NCBI GenBank assembly: GCA_964632945.1
Contig: CAZWCX010000081.1
Location: forward strand, 1 to 33,609
DNA from: CAZWCX01 sp964632945
GTDB lineage: Bacteria > Planctomycetota > MHYJ01 > WSZJ01 > CAZWCX01
Length of the DNA: 33,609 bases
Direction of reading: 5' to 3'
In this document: piece by piece, positions 15,685 to 25,016 of the stretch
Numbering within the stretch: the stretch's first letter is position 1
Layout: the number at the start of each line of letters is the position of its first letter
Position numbers and translations under genes: made by a program
The notes under the pieces: model-generated
Told to the model about the DNA's origin: nothing
Seen by the model: the letters and a program-made list of their open reading frames with translations, nothing else
The model's database searches: none

Positions 15685-18600
15685 GTGACTCCATGCCCCC
15701 GTTGCGGAGCGCCGGTCGAGCCGCCGCAACCCTGCGCCGCCTGCCCGGAGGGCTCCGGCTCCGCCGATGCGACGATGCTGCGCCCGCCCGGGTCCTCCGG
15801 AGCGGAGGATCGACCCACTCCGCGAGTGACGCCTTTGATTCCGCCGGCGAATCCCGACGCGACCCCCTTTTTCGCCTCCGGGGATGCCGGTACGGCGAAG
15901 GTCGCGTCCCCCCGGGGCGGCCCGCGCGCGCGCCCGCGAAAGTCCGGCGACATGTTCGGCCGCTACGTGCTCGACGCCGTTCTCGGGCGTGGGGGGATGG
16001 GGATCGTCTGGAAGGCCTGGGACCCGGTCCTCGCCCGTCGGGTGGCGCTGAAGCAGATGCTGCCCGACCTGATCGATCAGGAAGCCGCGCAACGATTCCT
16101 GCGCGAGGGACGGGCGGCGGCGCGGTTGCGGCACGCGGGGATCGTCGCGGTTCACGACGTCGGGGAAGTCGAGGGCGCGCCCTACCTGGCGATGGAGTAC
16201 GTCGAGGGCACGACGTTCGCCGGATTCCTCGCGGAGTCGCTCGACGCCAAATGCTCCGTCGGAGCATCCGCCGACCGGCTGCGCGCCGAAGTGGAGATCC
16301 TCGCGCAAGTCGCCGAGGCGGTCGGACACGCTCACCGCCAGGGCATCCTGCACCGGGATCTCAAGCCCGGCAACATCCTGCTCGACGACCGGGGCAAGGC
16401 GTTCGTCACCGACTTCGGATTGGCCAAGGCATTGGGCGAGTCCGATCCCCCCGCGGGGGGACCGGCGTCGCTCGTGACCTTGAGCGGCCAGATCCTGGGC
16501 ACGCCGGCGTACATGAGTCCGGAGCAGGCGAACGGGAATGTGACCACGCTCAGCCCGCGCACGGACGTGTATGCCCTGGGGGCGATCCTGAACGAAGTGC
16601 TGACCGGCCAGGTCCCGTTCGGGAAGGCCACCCCCTGGGAGCTCTTGAATGCGGTGATGATGCGGGAGCCGGACCCGCCGTCGCGGGTGGCGCCGGGAGT
16701 GCCGCTGGAACTGGAAGCGGTGTGCATGAAGGCGCTGGAGAAGAATCCGGTATTGCGCTATGCGGATGCGGGGCAGTTGGCGGGAGATCTGCGGCGGTGG
16801 CTGGCCGGGGAACCGGTGCAGGCGCGGCGGGTGGGATGGGCGGGCCGACTCGCGCGGCGATGGCGGCGCCGTCGTGGCGTGCTGGCCCTCGCCGCCGGCG
16901 TGCTGGTCGGCTTGGGGGCGATCGGGGTCTGGGGTCGCCTCGAGTCCCGCGCCCGCGGGCAACGCACCTCGCGCCTGATCGCGCAGGTGGCCGAGTCCGT
17001 TCTGCGGCTGCAAGCCGAGGTCGGTCGCGCGCACACGGAGCTGCAGACCCTGATCGACCTGGCGGAACAGCCGTTGGGATTGCTCGACTCCGTGATCGCG
17101 GAGGACGATAGACACGCGGCGGCGCTCGCCTGGCGCGGCAAGCTCCGGATTCTGCTTGGGGAGACCCGGCGCGGGCGGGAGGATCTCGACCGGGCCATCG
17201 CGATCGACCCGGAGTGGGAGTTTCCTCTTTGGCTGCGGGGCGCGAGTTCGCTGCAGAGTTACGTGGCCCGCCGCGGACTCCCGGAGGCGATTCCGGGCCC
17301 TGCCGGTCCGGAGTTCCGTCCAAGGCGTCCGGTCGACCCGGAGGAAGCCGCGCTTCTGGAATCGGCGCGCGCGGACCTGTCCGCCGCGGAGTCCGCGCCG
17401 CGGCGCGATCCGGCCGTCGGGGATGCGGAGCGGATGACGGCGCGCGCCATGCTGGCCTTTTGCGCCGAAACCGCGGAAGGGTATGCCGAAGCGGCCGCGC
17501 AACTCGACGGGGTGGCCGATGGCGTGGCGCGCCGACTCCGCGGGCTGTCGCTGTTCCGCCTCGGCCGCCACGAGGAGGCGGCCGCGGCGCTCGACCTCTC
17601 GCTCACGAACGCGGCGTACGACGGCCAGGCGCGGATGTACCGCGGAATGGTGCGAATTGCTCTCGGCGCCGCGGCGGAGGCGCGCGGGCAGGACGGCGGC
17701 GCGCACTACACGGGCGCCCTCGAGGACCTGGACGTCGCGCTCGCGCTCGATCCCACTCACGTCCCCGGCCATGCCCGGCGCGCCGTGGCCCGGTCCGGCC
17801 TCGGCAGCAGCCGCCGGGACCGCGGGAACGATGCTGCCGATCTCTTTCGGTCGGCGATCGACGACTGGGACCGCGTGCTGGCGGCGACTCCCCACGATCT
17901 GTCCGCGCGCGCGGCGCGGATGCGAACTCGGATGTTCCTGGCCGAGTCGATCACCGACCGGGGGGGCGACCCCCGCGCCGAGTACGCCGCAGTGGCGGCC
18001 GAGACCGGCGCGCTCCTGCAGCAGCGGCCGGACTTCACGGACCTCCGCGTCCTGCGCGGACAGGCGGAGTTCCAGACGGCGGAGACCCGGCGTGCACGCG
18101 GCGAGGATCCCGGGGACGGCTGGGAGCGCGCGCTCGCGGAGTTCGATGCCGCCCTCCGGACCGACGGAAGTAGCGGAGAAGCCTGGGCCGGCCGGGGCGC
18201 GGCGCTGATTCGGATCGCGGAGGCAGAGTCCGCCCGAGGCGCCGATCCCGAGGCGCGCCTGACCGGGGCGATCGCGGCTTTCGACCGCGCGATCGAGTTG
18301 TTTCCCCGCTCTGCGGAGCACCGCATCGACCGGGGCATCGCGCACCGGGCGCGGGCGGACCTGGAGACCGCCCGGGGGCGGGACGCGACCGACCTCCTCA
18401 CGACCGCGATCGCCGACTTCACCGGCGCGATGGAGATCGGAATGCCCGCCCTCCGGGCCCTCGAGGCGCGCGCGAGCGCGTACGAAGCGCGCGCCCGCAT
18501 CGCCGCCGGGGCCGGCGGGGACCCGCGCGAGGACCGCAAGAGCGCCCTCGCCGACCGGGACGCCCAGGTCTCGCGCGGGAACGTCCGCTGGGAAACCCTC

Positions 18601-19425
18601 GCGCAACGCGGCTCCCTGCTGGTGCGCCTCGGGCAGGACGAAGCGCCGCGCGGCGTCGACCCTCGGCCGCTCTTCCGGAGAGCGGCGGAGGACTTCGCGG
18701 CCGCGGCGGCCGCCCACCCCTCTCATCCGGTCCTGCGCAATGCCGGCGGCAACGCCCGGCTCAACCTCGGCGACGCCACGCAGGCATGGGGGGAGGACCC
18801 GGGACCCGCGTACGCCGCCGCCGAGTCGGAGTACCGCGCCGCCCTCGAAGGCGGATACACGGCCGCCTGGCTCAATCTGGGTCTGCTCTTTCGCAGCCAG
18901 GGGCGGTGGGACGATGCCGCCCGCGCCTTCGATTCCGCCGCCGCCGACCCCGCGCGAGCCCGAACCATCGAAGCGCGCCGGGCGGAGTTGCGAAATCTGG
19001 CCGCCGCCGACGTCGGCCCGTGGGCGACTCCGTGGCGCCACGCCGACCTGTCGCTGCAATTCGGGCGCTTCGCCCTCGCCCTCGAGCGATTCCAGAGCGG
19101 ATTGCACGCCCTGGACGCGGACGGGGCCGAAGCCCGGGAGCGCCGGCTCTCCGATCCGGCGATCCGCGCAGCGTACCTCCACGCGCACTACGCGCTGGCC
19201 TGCCTGGAGGCCCGGAATTCCGAGGGGCGTCTGGGCCCCCCCGGCGACCCGCCGCCCGCAGTCGCTCCCGCGGACCGCGCGAACCGACGCGAACGCGCGT
19301 TCGCCCACCTCGAAGAACTGGCCCGCCGCCGCTGGGACGGACTTGCCGGCCTGCGTACGGAGCCGGACCTGGCATCGCTGCGGAACGACCCGCGATTCGA
19401 GCGGATCCTCTCCTCCGGACGGTAG
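15685..19425 (+). CDS. Transmembrane Ser/Thr protein kinase with TPR-like extracytoplasmic region
   Basis: A Hanks-type kinase of about 1246 residues. The GTG at 15685 is chosen because GGAG (15672-15675) precedes it and the protein then opens with a zinc ribbon (C4, C7, C17, C20). The kinase domain spans about 94-375: GRGGMG loop (101-106), catalytic Lys in VALKQM (about 123), HRDLKPGN (Asp225), DFG (243-245) and GTPAYMSPEQA. A basic stretch and one membrane helix (about 397-417) follow. The remaining 800 or so residues are helical, Ala/Arg-rich repeats of TPR type, with motifs such as 'AIAAFDRAIELFPRSAEHRIDRGIAHRA' scattered in shorter variants. The TPR part should lie outside the cytoplasm and sense or scaffold something unknown. 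A weak candidate promoter (TTCACC, 17 bp, AATATC at 15583-15611) lies upstream. Confidence 0.9.
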   Translation: MTPCPRCGAPVEPPQPCAACPEGSGSADATMLRPPGSSGAEDRPTPRVTPLIPPANPDATPFFASGDAGTAKVASPRGGPRARPRKSGDMFGRYVLDAVLGRGGMGIVWKAWDPVLARRVALKQMLPDLIDQEAAQRFLREGRAAARLRHAGIVAVHDVGEVEGAPYLAMEYVEGTTFAGFLAESLDAKCSVGASADRLRAEVEILAQVAEAVGHAHRQGILHRDLKPGNILLDDRGKAFVTDFGLAKALGESDPPAGGPASLVTLSGQILGTPAYMSPEQANGNVTTLSPRTDVYALGAILNEVLTGQVPFGKATPWELLNAVMMREPDPPSRVAPGVPLELEAVCMKALEKNPVLRYADAGQLAGDLRRWLAGEPVQARRVGWAGRLARRWRRRRGVLALAAGVLVGLGAIGVWGRLESRARGQRTSRLIAQVAESVLRLQAEVGRAHTELQTLIDLAEQPLGLLDSVIAEDDRHAAALAWRGKLRILLGETRRGREDLDRAIAIDPEWEFPLWLRGASSLQSYVARRGLPEAIPGPAGPEFRPRRPVDPEEAALLESARADLSAAESAPRRDPAVGDAERMTARAMLAFCAETAEGYAEAAAQLDGVADGVARRLRGLSLFRLGRHEEAAAALDLSLTNAAYDGQARMYRGMVRIALGAAAEARGQDGGAHYTGALEDLDVALALDPTHVPGHARRAVARSGLGSSRRDRGNDAADLFRSAIDDWDRVLAATPHDLSARAARMRTRMFLAESITDRGGDPRAEYAAVAAETGALLQQRPDFTDLRVLRGQAEFQTAETRRARGEDPGDGWERALAEFDAALRTDGSSGEAWAGRGAALIRIAEAESARGADPEARLTGAIAAFDRAIELFPRSAEHRIDRGIAHRARADLETARGRDATDLLTTAIADFTGAMEIGMPALRALEARASAYEARARIAAGAGGDPREDRKSALADRDAQVSRGNVRWETLAQRGSLLVRLGQDEAPRGVDPRPLFRRAAEDFAAAAAAHPSHPVLRNAGGNARLNLGDATQAWGEDPGPAYAAAESEYRAALEGGYTAAWLNLGLLFRSQGRWDDAARAFDSAAADPARARTIEARRAELRNLAAADVGPWATPWRHADLSLQFGRFALALERFQSGLHALDADGAEARERRLSDPAIRAAYLHAHYALACLEARNSEGRLGPPGDPPPAVAPADRANRRERAFAHLEELARRRWDGLAGLRTEPDLASLRNDPRFERILSSGR

Positions 19426-19456
19426 GACGCACGTCCCGCTCCGCGCCCCGGGAACC

Positions 19457-19484
19457 TTGACGCCCCCCCCGGTGGTGCTAGAAT
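19457..19484 (+). promoter_or_regulatory. Sigma-70-type promoter of the cyclophilin gene
   Basis: TTGACG (19457-19462), a 16-bp spacer, TAGAAT (19479-19484), with TGC directly before the -10 (extended -10). The start is near 19491, about 32 nt before the GTG at 19523. Confidence 0.75.
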
Positions 19485-19522
19485 GCCGCGACTTTCCGTT
19501 TCCGCCTTGAAAGGATACCGCC

Positions 19523-20002
19523 GTGGCCGAGCCCCTCCCGCAAGTGACCATCAAGACCACACGTGGCGACATCGTCCTGGAACTGTTCGAGGACGATGCC
19601 CCCAATACCGTGGCCAACTTCGTCAGCCTGGCCGAGAAGGGCTTCTACAACGGCCTCATGTTCCACCGCGTGATCAAGGACTTCATGATCCAGGGCGGCG
19701 ACCCCACCGGCACCGGAACCGGCGGCCCCGGCTACGTCATCCAGGACGAGTGCAGCTCCAACCGCCGCCACGACCGCGGCGTACTGTCGATGGCCAATGC
19801 CGGCCCCAACACCAACGGCAGCCAGTTCTTCATCACCCACAAGCCGACCTCCTGGCTCGACGGCAAGCACACCGTATTCGGCAAGGTCCTCAAGGGCCAG
19901 GACGTGGTCGATGCGGTGCAGCAAGGGGACAAGATGACCGAGGTGAAGGTCGACCGCAAGCGCGCGCACCCGTACGTCCCCGTGCCCTACAAGCGCAAGT
20001 AG
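19523..20002 (+). CDS. Cyclophilin-type peptidyl-prolyl cis-trans isomerase
   Basis: A 159-residue cytoplasmic cyclophilin that speeds cis-trans isomerisation of X-Pro bonds. The active-site segments are present: FHRVIKDFMIQGGDPTGTGTGG with the catalytic Arg, the SMANAGPNTNGSQFFI stretch that lines the substrate groove, and the LDGKHTVFGKV turn carrying the His of the proline pocket. Length and lack of a signal peptide match the PpiB type. The GTG start follows GAAAGGAT (19509-19516). It has a strong promoter and precedes the M61 peptidase by 16 bp, so the two are probably co-transcribed. Confidence 0.96.
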   Translation: MAEPLPQVTIKTTRGDIVLELFEDDAPNTVANFVSLAEKGFYNGLMFHRVIKDFMIQGGDPTGTGTGGPGYVIQDECSSNRRHDRGVLSMANAGPNTNGSQFFITHKPTSWLDGKHTVFGKVLKGQDVVDAVQQGDKMTEVKVDRKRAHPYVPVPYKRK

Positions 20003-20018
20003 CCGGAGCGCACCGCGC

Positions 20019-21770
20019 ATGCCCCGTGGACGCTCCGCCGCCCGCGCCCGGACCCTCGAGTTCGTGGTGACGATCGCGCACCCGCACACCCACCGGTTCA
20101 GCGTGGAACTGCGGGCGCGCGGATTCCGGCGCGGGCCGGCCGTCTTCTGCCTGCCCGCATGGTCGCCCGGCTCCTACAAGATCCGGGACTACGCCCGCAA
20201 CGTCATCCGGTTGGAGGCGCACGACGGCCGCGGCGCGCGCCTCCCGGTCGCCAAGCGCGACAAGAGCACCTGGGTCGTCGATCGCGGCGGCGCCGGCACC
20301 GTGGTGCTCACGTACGAACTGTACGCCAACGAGAAATCGGTGCGCACCTGCCACGTGGACGACCGCCACGCCTTCCTGGTCGGTCCCGCCGTATTCCTCT
20401 ACGTCGAAGGGGAAAAGGACCGCCCCGCCCGCGTGCGGATCCGCGCACCGCGCGGCTGGAAAACTTCGACCGGCATGACCCCCGACCGGGGCGCGAACGC
20501 CTTCCGGGCGACCGACTACGACGAACTCGTCGATGCGCCTCTGGAGATCGGCACGCACAAGATCTACCGCTGGCGCCAACTCGGTCGCGCCCACGTATTC
20601 GCCATCCACGGCCGCGGAGACCTCCCCGTGCGCCGCCTCCTCCACGACACCCGTCGGATCATCGCCACCGAGGCCCAGATGTTCGGCGGGCTCCCCTACC
20701 GGAGTTACGCCTTCCTCCTCGACCTCTACGCCCAGGGCGGCGGCGGCCTGGAACACCGGAATTCGTGCGCGCTGATCTCCTCCCGCCAGGGATTCGCCGC
20801 CCGCTCCCGATACCTGCAATTCCTCGGACTCGTCTCGCACGAGTTCTTCCACACCTGGAACGTCAAGCGCATCCGTCCGGAGTCGCTGGGGCCCTTCGAC
20901 TACTTGCGCGAAGTCCACACCCGCCTCCTCTGGGTCATGGAAGGCTTCACCAGCTATTACGATGCGCTGATCCTGCGGCGCGCCGGGATCTCCACGCGTA
21001 CGGAGTACCTCGGCCGGCTCTCCGACCTCATCCAGCGCCACCGGGACACGCCCGGACGCCAGGTCCAGAGCCTCGAGGACTCCAGTTTCGACACCTGGAT
21101 CAAGTTCTACCAGACCGACGAGAACACGCCGAACGCCACCATCTCGTATTACGAGAAGGGCGCACTGGTGGCATTGTTGCTCGACCACGAGATCCGCAAC
21201 CGCACCGCGGACCGCAAGTCGCTCGACGATGTCCTGCGCCTCCTCTGGGACCGCTACGGCCGTCGCGACCGCGGGTTTCCCGAGGCGGAGTTCCCGCGCA
21301 TCGTGGAGAAGGTCGCGGAAGGCCCGATGGACGAATTCTTTGCACGTTACGTGCGCGGCACCGGAGAATTGCCGTTCGAAGCCGCCCTCGCCCGCGTGGG
21401 GCTGGAACCTTCCGACGACGGCAAGAAGGGCCCCGAACCCACCCTCGGCATCCGCCTGTCCAACCGCGCGGGCCCGGCCGTGGTCTCGACCGTCCTGGCG
21501 GATGGTCCGGCCTATCGCGACGGCCTCAACGCACGCGACGAGATCGTCGCCTGGAACGGATCGCGCGTGGACGCGGCCTCGCTCACCGAGCGGATCGCGC
21601 AGGCGAAGCCGGGCCGGTCGGTGACGTTGTCGTTCTTCCGGGACGATGAACTGCGCCGCCTGCGCGTGAAGCTCGGCGAACGCCCGTCTGGATCGTACAA
21701 ACTGCGCTTGCGCGCGGGCATCACGCCGCCGGAAAAGGCCGCCTTGGACGCCTGGCTCGGACCGGAGTAG
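20019..21770 (+). CDS. M61-family (glycyl aminopeptidase-like) metallopeptidase with PDZ domain
   Basis: A 583-residue zinc peptidase of family M61. An N-terminal beta domain (about 12-185) is followed by the catalytic domain with the GGGGLEHRNS segment, the zinc motif HEFFH (274-278, inside SHEFFHTWNVKRIRP) and the third ligand in WVMEGFTSYYD (Glu308). A PDZ domain (about 455-550, LGIRLSNRAGPAVVSTVLADGPAYRDGLNARDEIVAWNG) ends the protein. Characterised members release N-terminal Gly or Ala. No signal peptide is visible from this start, suggesting a cytoplasmic form, whereas many relatives are exported. It sits downstream of the cyclophilin gene in one transcription unit. Confidence 0.92.
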   Translation: MPRGRSAARARTLEFVVTIAHPHTHRFSVELRARGFRRGPAVFCLPAWSPGSYKIRDYARNVIRLEAHDGRGARLPVAKRDKSTWVVDRGGAGTVVLTYELYANEKSVRTCHVDDRHAFLVGPAVFLYVEGEKDRPARVRIRAPRGWKTSTGMTPDRGANAFRATDYDELVDAPLEIGTHKIYRWRQLGRAHVFAIHGRGDLPVRRLLHDTRRIIATEAQMFGGLPYRSYAFLLDLYAQGGGGLEHRNSCALISSRQGFAARSRYLQFLGLVSHEFFHTWNVKRIRPESLGPFDYLREVHTRLLWVMEGFTSYYDALILRRAGISTRTEYLGRLSDLIQRHRDTPGRQVQSLEDSSFDTWIKFYQTDENTPNATISYYEKGALVALLLDHEIRNRTADRKSLDDVLRLLWDRYGRRDRGFPEAEFPRIVEKVAEGPMDEFFARYVRGTGELPFEAALARVGLEPSDDGKKGPEPTLGIRLSNRAGPAVVSTVLADGPAYRDGLNARDEIVAWNGSRVDAASLTERIAQAKPGRSVTLSFFRDDELRRLRVKLGERPSGSYKLRLRAGITPPEKAALDAWLGPE

Positions 21771-21825
21771 CGCCGCCCCCGCGCGGAAACGGCCGACCAC
21801 GCCTCCGCCCGCTCCCGAGCGGACG

Positions 21826-23175
21826 TCAGTCCCGCAGCGGGTCCGCGCCCGCCGATTTCGACTCCATCGCCGCCTTGCGGCGAAACTCCCTCCCGAGCCA
21901 CCAGGCCGCGAAGTACCAGGCAACCAGAATCATCGCGCCCGGGACCCACAGCCATCGCAGCGAGAGCCCGACGGCGGCGCAGGCCATCGCCAGAATCGAG
22001 ACCAGCGCCTCTCCCAGCCGGAAGCAGAAGGTGTCGAGCACCGCCTTGGCCTTGTAGCGGAAGTCCCGCGACGTGGCGGTGTAGAGAAGTTCCTTCGACG
22101 ACTGTTGGATCGAGTAGGCGAACGCCCCGATCAGGATCCCGATCATCCCGAGGGCGGCCAGTTCCGGCGCAACGCCCATCACGCCGAGACCCGCCAGGTA
22201 GGTGGTCGGCAGGACCACCAGCCCGCCGCCCGGACCGAAGTTCCGATGCACGATCGGCGTCACGAAAAACTGCACGAGGATCCCGACCATCCCGATCCGT
22301 GCGCCGATGTACCCGAAATAGGCGGTCCGGGCATCGCGCAGGGTGAGCCACTCCCCGACGGTGCGCTTGAACTCGAGGTCGTAGGCCGCGCCGAGGAAAG
22401 TTCCGCCCGTGACGATCATGGCGATCCACAGGGCGTACGGATCGCGCAGGAACCGCCACCGCTCCGCCCAGGAGATCGGCGCCGGCGGGGGCGCGGCGAC
22501 GGCCCCTCCGGCCGGGGGCCCCCCGCTCCCGGTACGCGAGGCCGTGGATTCCGCGGACGGATCGCTCCCGCGCGCGCCGGCGACCCGATGCAGCCACACG
22601 GCCACGCCGCCGCACGCGCTCCAGATCGCCGCCGCCACCAGCAGCAGGTTCGCGGTGCCGACCGCCACCGCGACGGCATCGACGAGGAATCCGCCGGCCA
22701 TCCCGCCGGCGATCCCCCCGGCGCCCACGAACCCGTACAGCCGTTTCCCATCTTCCGGCGCAAACACGTCGTTGGCCAGCGTCCAGAACATCAGAACGAC
22801 GAACAGGTTGAAGATCCCGAGCCAGACGAAGAAGACCGCCGTGGTCCCCGCCAGGTCGGCGCGAAAGGCCCCCCAGAAACAGACCAGGCTTCCCACCGCC
22901 ACTCCGTAGACCAGCAACGCGAGCCGGTGACGGGGAAGACGATCGACCAGCGCCTGATAGAGACGCGCGACCCCGAGGATCACCACCGCGGTCGTCAGGT
23001 AGAAGCGCGGCAACTGGTGCCAGCCGTGCTTCTCCAGAAAGAAAGAGTCGCGAACCGGTTTGAGGATGTAGTAGCCGAAGATGACCAGGAAGAAGAGCAG
23101 GAAGGCGAGAAGGGCCCGGGAGGATTCCCGCGCGCGGAAGGGAAGCAGGCGGTCCAACCAGCCGGGGACATTCAC
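21826..23175 (-). CDS. ATP/ADP-translocase (NTT) family membrane protein
   Basis: A 449-residue polytopic membrane protein with about 11-12 hydrophobic segments. Its first helix contains LLFFLVIFGYYILKPVRDSFFLE, the hallmark opening of the TlcA/NTT nucleotide-transporter family. A Gly/Pro/Ala-rich insertion (about 205-235) separates the two halves. The true ATP/ADP exchangers belong to obligate intracellular bacteria and plastids, while free-living bacteria carry relatives of unproven substrate; this one is likely of the latter kind. The GTG start overlaps the stop of the upstream gene (GTGA, 23172-23175), so it is translated together with the YiiX-like protein. It is convergent with the M61 gene across a 55-bp gap that holds only a weak hairpin. 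Confidence 0.85.
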   Translation of the reverse strand: MNVPGWLDRLLPFRARESSRALLAFLLFFLVIFGYYILKPVRDSFFLEKHGWHQLPRFYLTTAVVILGVARLYQALVDRLPRHRLALLVYGVAVGSLVCFWGAFRADLAGTTAVFFVWLGIFNLFVVLMFWTLANDVFAPEDGKRLYGFVGAGGIAGGMAGGFLVDAVAVAVGTANLLLVAAAIWSACGGVAVWLHRVAGARGSDPSAESTASRTGSGGPPAGGAVAAPPPAPISWAERWRFLRDPYALWIAMIVTGGTFLGAAYDLEFKRTVGEWLTLRDARTAYFGYIGARIGMVGILVQFFVTPIVHRNFGPGGGLVVLPTTYLAGLGVMGVAPELAALGMIGILIGAFAYSIQQSSKELLYTATSRDFRYKAKAVLDTFCFRLGEALVSILAMACAAVGLSLRWLWVPGAMILVAWYFAAWWLGREFRRKAAMESKSAGADPLRD

Positions 23176-24905
23176 TGCTGCAGGATGTCCCACTTGGGAC
23201 GCCGGTGGCTCGCGCGGAAGGACGCGAGATCGCCGACCACGGCCTTGCCGCTCCCTTCCCGACCGTCGAGGAACCAGACGAAATCGAGCTGTTGGTCGGG
23301 CGTGCCGAATTGGAGATCGAAGACGCGCACGATCTCGTTGGCCGGCAGGGTCTGGCGTCCCATCACCTCGACCAGGGGAATCTCCAGGCCGCGCTTCCCC
23401 ATCTCCGGACGGTACGACTTCCACACCAGTTCGCTGCAGACGATCGTGCCGTCGGTGGCGAAGTCGAAATTGAAGTCGTACGGGGTGTCCACCCACTCGA
23501 AGGCCTTGAGGATCGCCTTGGCCCGGTCCGCCTTGGACAGTCGCGGGCGCAACACGGCGACGTAGTCGGCCCCGCACGACTCCTCCAGGGAGTTGAGCAG
23601 CACGCCTTCGCTGATCGCCTCGATCACGCGGATGGTCTTCCCATCGCGCGGGTTGGGCCGGCGGAATCGGGCGGCCTTGTCCGGCCAGGCCCGCGCGACG
23701 TGCTCGAGCAGGCTGCCGGCGCCGGTGGGCAGGGTCGAAAGCCAGCGCCGGACGTCCGGGTCGTCGAAGTGGGCATCGATCTGCGCCGCATCGCCGACAT
23801 ACAGCGCCGCGTGCGGCCAGAATCCGGGCAATCCCACGTTGCTCAGAAACCAGTTGCGACGCTCCACCAGGATGTCCCCGGGCTGCAAGTGCCGGAGCAG
23901 CTCCTGCAACTGGTCGGGCGAAATCAGCGCGTGATGGTGGGAGACGAAGCGGGTATCCCCCATCCACTCGGCAACCTCCTTCTGGATCGGAAACCACTTC
24001 TCGAAGGTCTCGTCCCGGAGGATGTCCAGGGCATTGAGCGCGAACTGTTCCGCGGTCGCCTCGAGCTTGTACGCCTCGACCACGGCGGCGTGCCACTTCG
24101 GCTCACTTTCGAGCAGGCGGGCGGTATCGGGGTCGTCCGGCAGGACCGGCTCGGCCTGCGGGTCGGTGAGCACGTTGAAGTACTGGTGCCCGGCGAACAC
24201 GCGCGACGCCTCCAGGAGGTGCAGCACCCGCCACTTCAAGCGGGCGAACGCGCGCGCGGGAATGCCGAGCTCGGGCATGGCCTCGTCGAGCATGCTCTCC
24301 AGCGTGGCGTTCTCCCCGGTGACCCGCAGGAATCGCATGCCGAGGTGATACTGGACGAGGAATGCGCCATAGGTGAGGGCGTAGGCGCGGGCATGCGCGG
24401 GCCGGCGCTCGAGGGGATGGATGCGCCAGAAGTCGGCGTACAGGTCCTTGAGCGCGTCGAGCGCAACGAAGTAGTCGAGGATCGAGCTCCAGATGCCGTA
24501 CAGCCGACGCCGCTGACCGAGATCGAGTTCGGTCAGGCGGGTGGTGCGGAACAATTCCGGGCTGCGTTCCGCCACGCCCACCGCGCGGTCGAGACCGTCC
24601 GCATAGATGTGCAGGTACCGGATGTCGCTGAGATACTTGCGTTCGATCTCCTGATCCGTGAGCCGGACCAGGATGGAACTGCGCGCGAGCGACATCCGTT
24701 GCTCGCGCAGGAGATACAGGGCCGCGGCGAACCCGACGACCACGAGGAAGACGGCCAGGCGGAGCTGCTTGAGGCGCCGGGACCGGAACGCGCCGGCGAG
24801 GCGGGAGACGCCGGAGGTGGCATGGCAGCGAGGACAGATCACCTCGGCGACCACCCGGGCGACGAACTTCTTCTCGCAGCGGCTGCAGTAGTGAAGCTCT
24901 TTCAT
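23172..24905 (-). CDS. Membrane-anchored permuted papain-like (YiiX/C92) hydrolase
   Basis: A 577-residue protein. It has an N-terminal zinc ribbon (C7, C10, C24, C27), a basic stretch, and one membrane segment (about 49-66). A long helical region of unknown role (about 75-335) follows, then a C-terminal permuted NlpC/P60-like cysteine hydrolase of the YaeF/YiiX family. The active residues appear in permuted order: His365 in GFWPHAALYVG, then Cys490 in TDGTIVCSELVWKSY. Relatives cleave or bind acyl/amide bonds, and their substrates are mostly unknown. The zinc ribbon should be cytoplasmic and the hydrolase outside. An AGGA directly abuts the ATG and a GGGAGA lies further up, so initiation is unusual. 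The promoter is at 24950-24978. Confidence 0.82.
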   Translation of the reverse strand: MKELHYCSRCEKKFVARVVAEVICPRCHATSGVSRLAGAFRSRRLKQLRLAVFLVVVGFAAALYLLREQRMSLARSSILVRLTDQEIERKYLSDIRYLHIYADGLDRAVGVAERSPELFRTTRLTELDLGQRRRLYGIWSSILDYFVALDALKDLYADFWRIHPLERRPAHARAYALTYGAFLVQYHLGMRFLRVTGENATLESMLDEAMPELGIPARAFARLKWRVLHLLEASRVFAGHQYFNVLTDPQAEPVLPDDPDTARLLESEPKWHAAVVEAYKLEATAEQFALNALDILRDETFEKWFPIQKEVAEWMGDTRFVSHHHALISPDQLQELLRHLQPGDILVERRNWFLSNVGLPGFWPHAALYVGDAAQIDAHFDDPDVRRWLSTLPTGAGSLLEHVARAWPDKAARFRRPNPRDGKTIRVIEAISEGVLLNSLEESCGADYVAVLRPRLSKADRAKAILKAFEWVDTPYDFNFDFATDGTIVCSELVWKSYRPEMGKRGLEIPLVEVMGRQTLPANEIVRVFDLQFGTPDQQLDFVWFLDGREGSGKAVVGDLASFRASHRRPKWDILQQ

Positions 24906-24949
24906 TCCTGCGGCGGTCTCCCGGTGGAATCCGGTGGCGCGTGGCGGCG

Positions 24950-24978
24950 ACCCTACCAGAGCCGGGGAAGGCCGTCAA
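24950..24978 (-). promoter_or_regulatory. Sigma-70-type promoter of the YiiX-like/NTT-like operon
   Basis: On the minus strand: TTGACG (24978-24973), a 17-bp spacer, TAGGGT (24955-24950). The start is near 24943, about 38 nt before the ATG at 24905. Confidence 0.7.
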
Positions 24979-25016
24979 GGGGGGGCGGCGCCGGGCCAGC
25001 ACCCCTCCCGTCCGGC

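Noticed and set aside
15202..19617. Minus-strand open frame of about 1470 codons opposite the kinase gene
   Set aside because: Shadow frame; the plus strand encodes an intact kinase domain and TPR region.
21826..23175. NTT-family protein as evidence of an intracellular energy parasite
   Set aside because: Distant relatives occur in free-living bacteria, and nothing else here suggests genome reduction.
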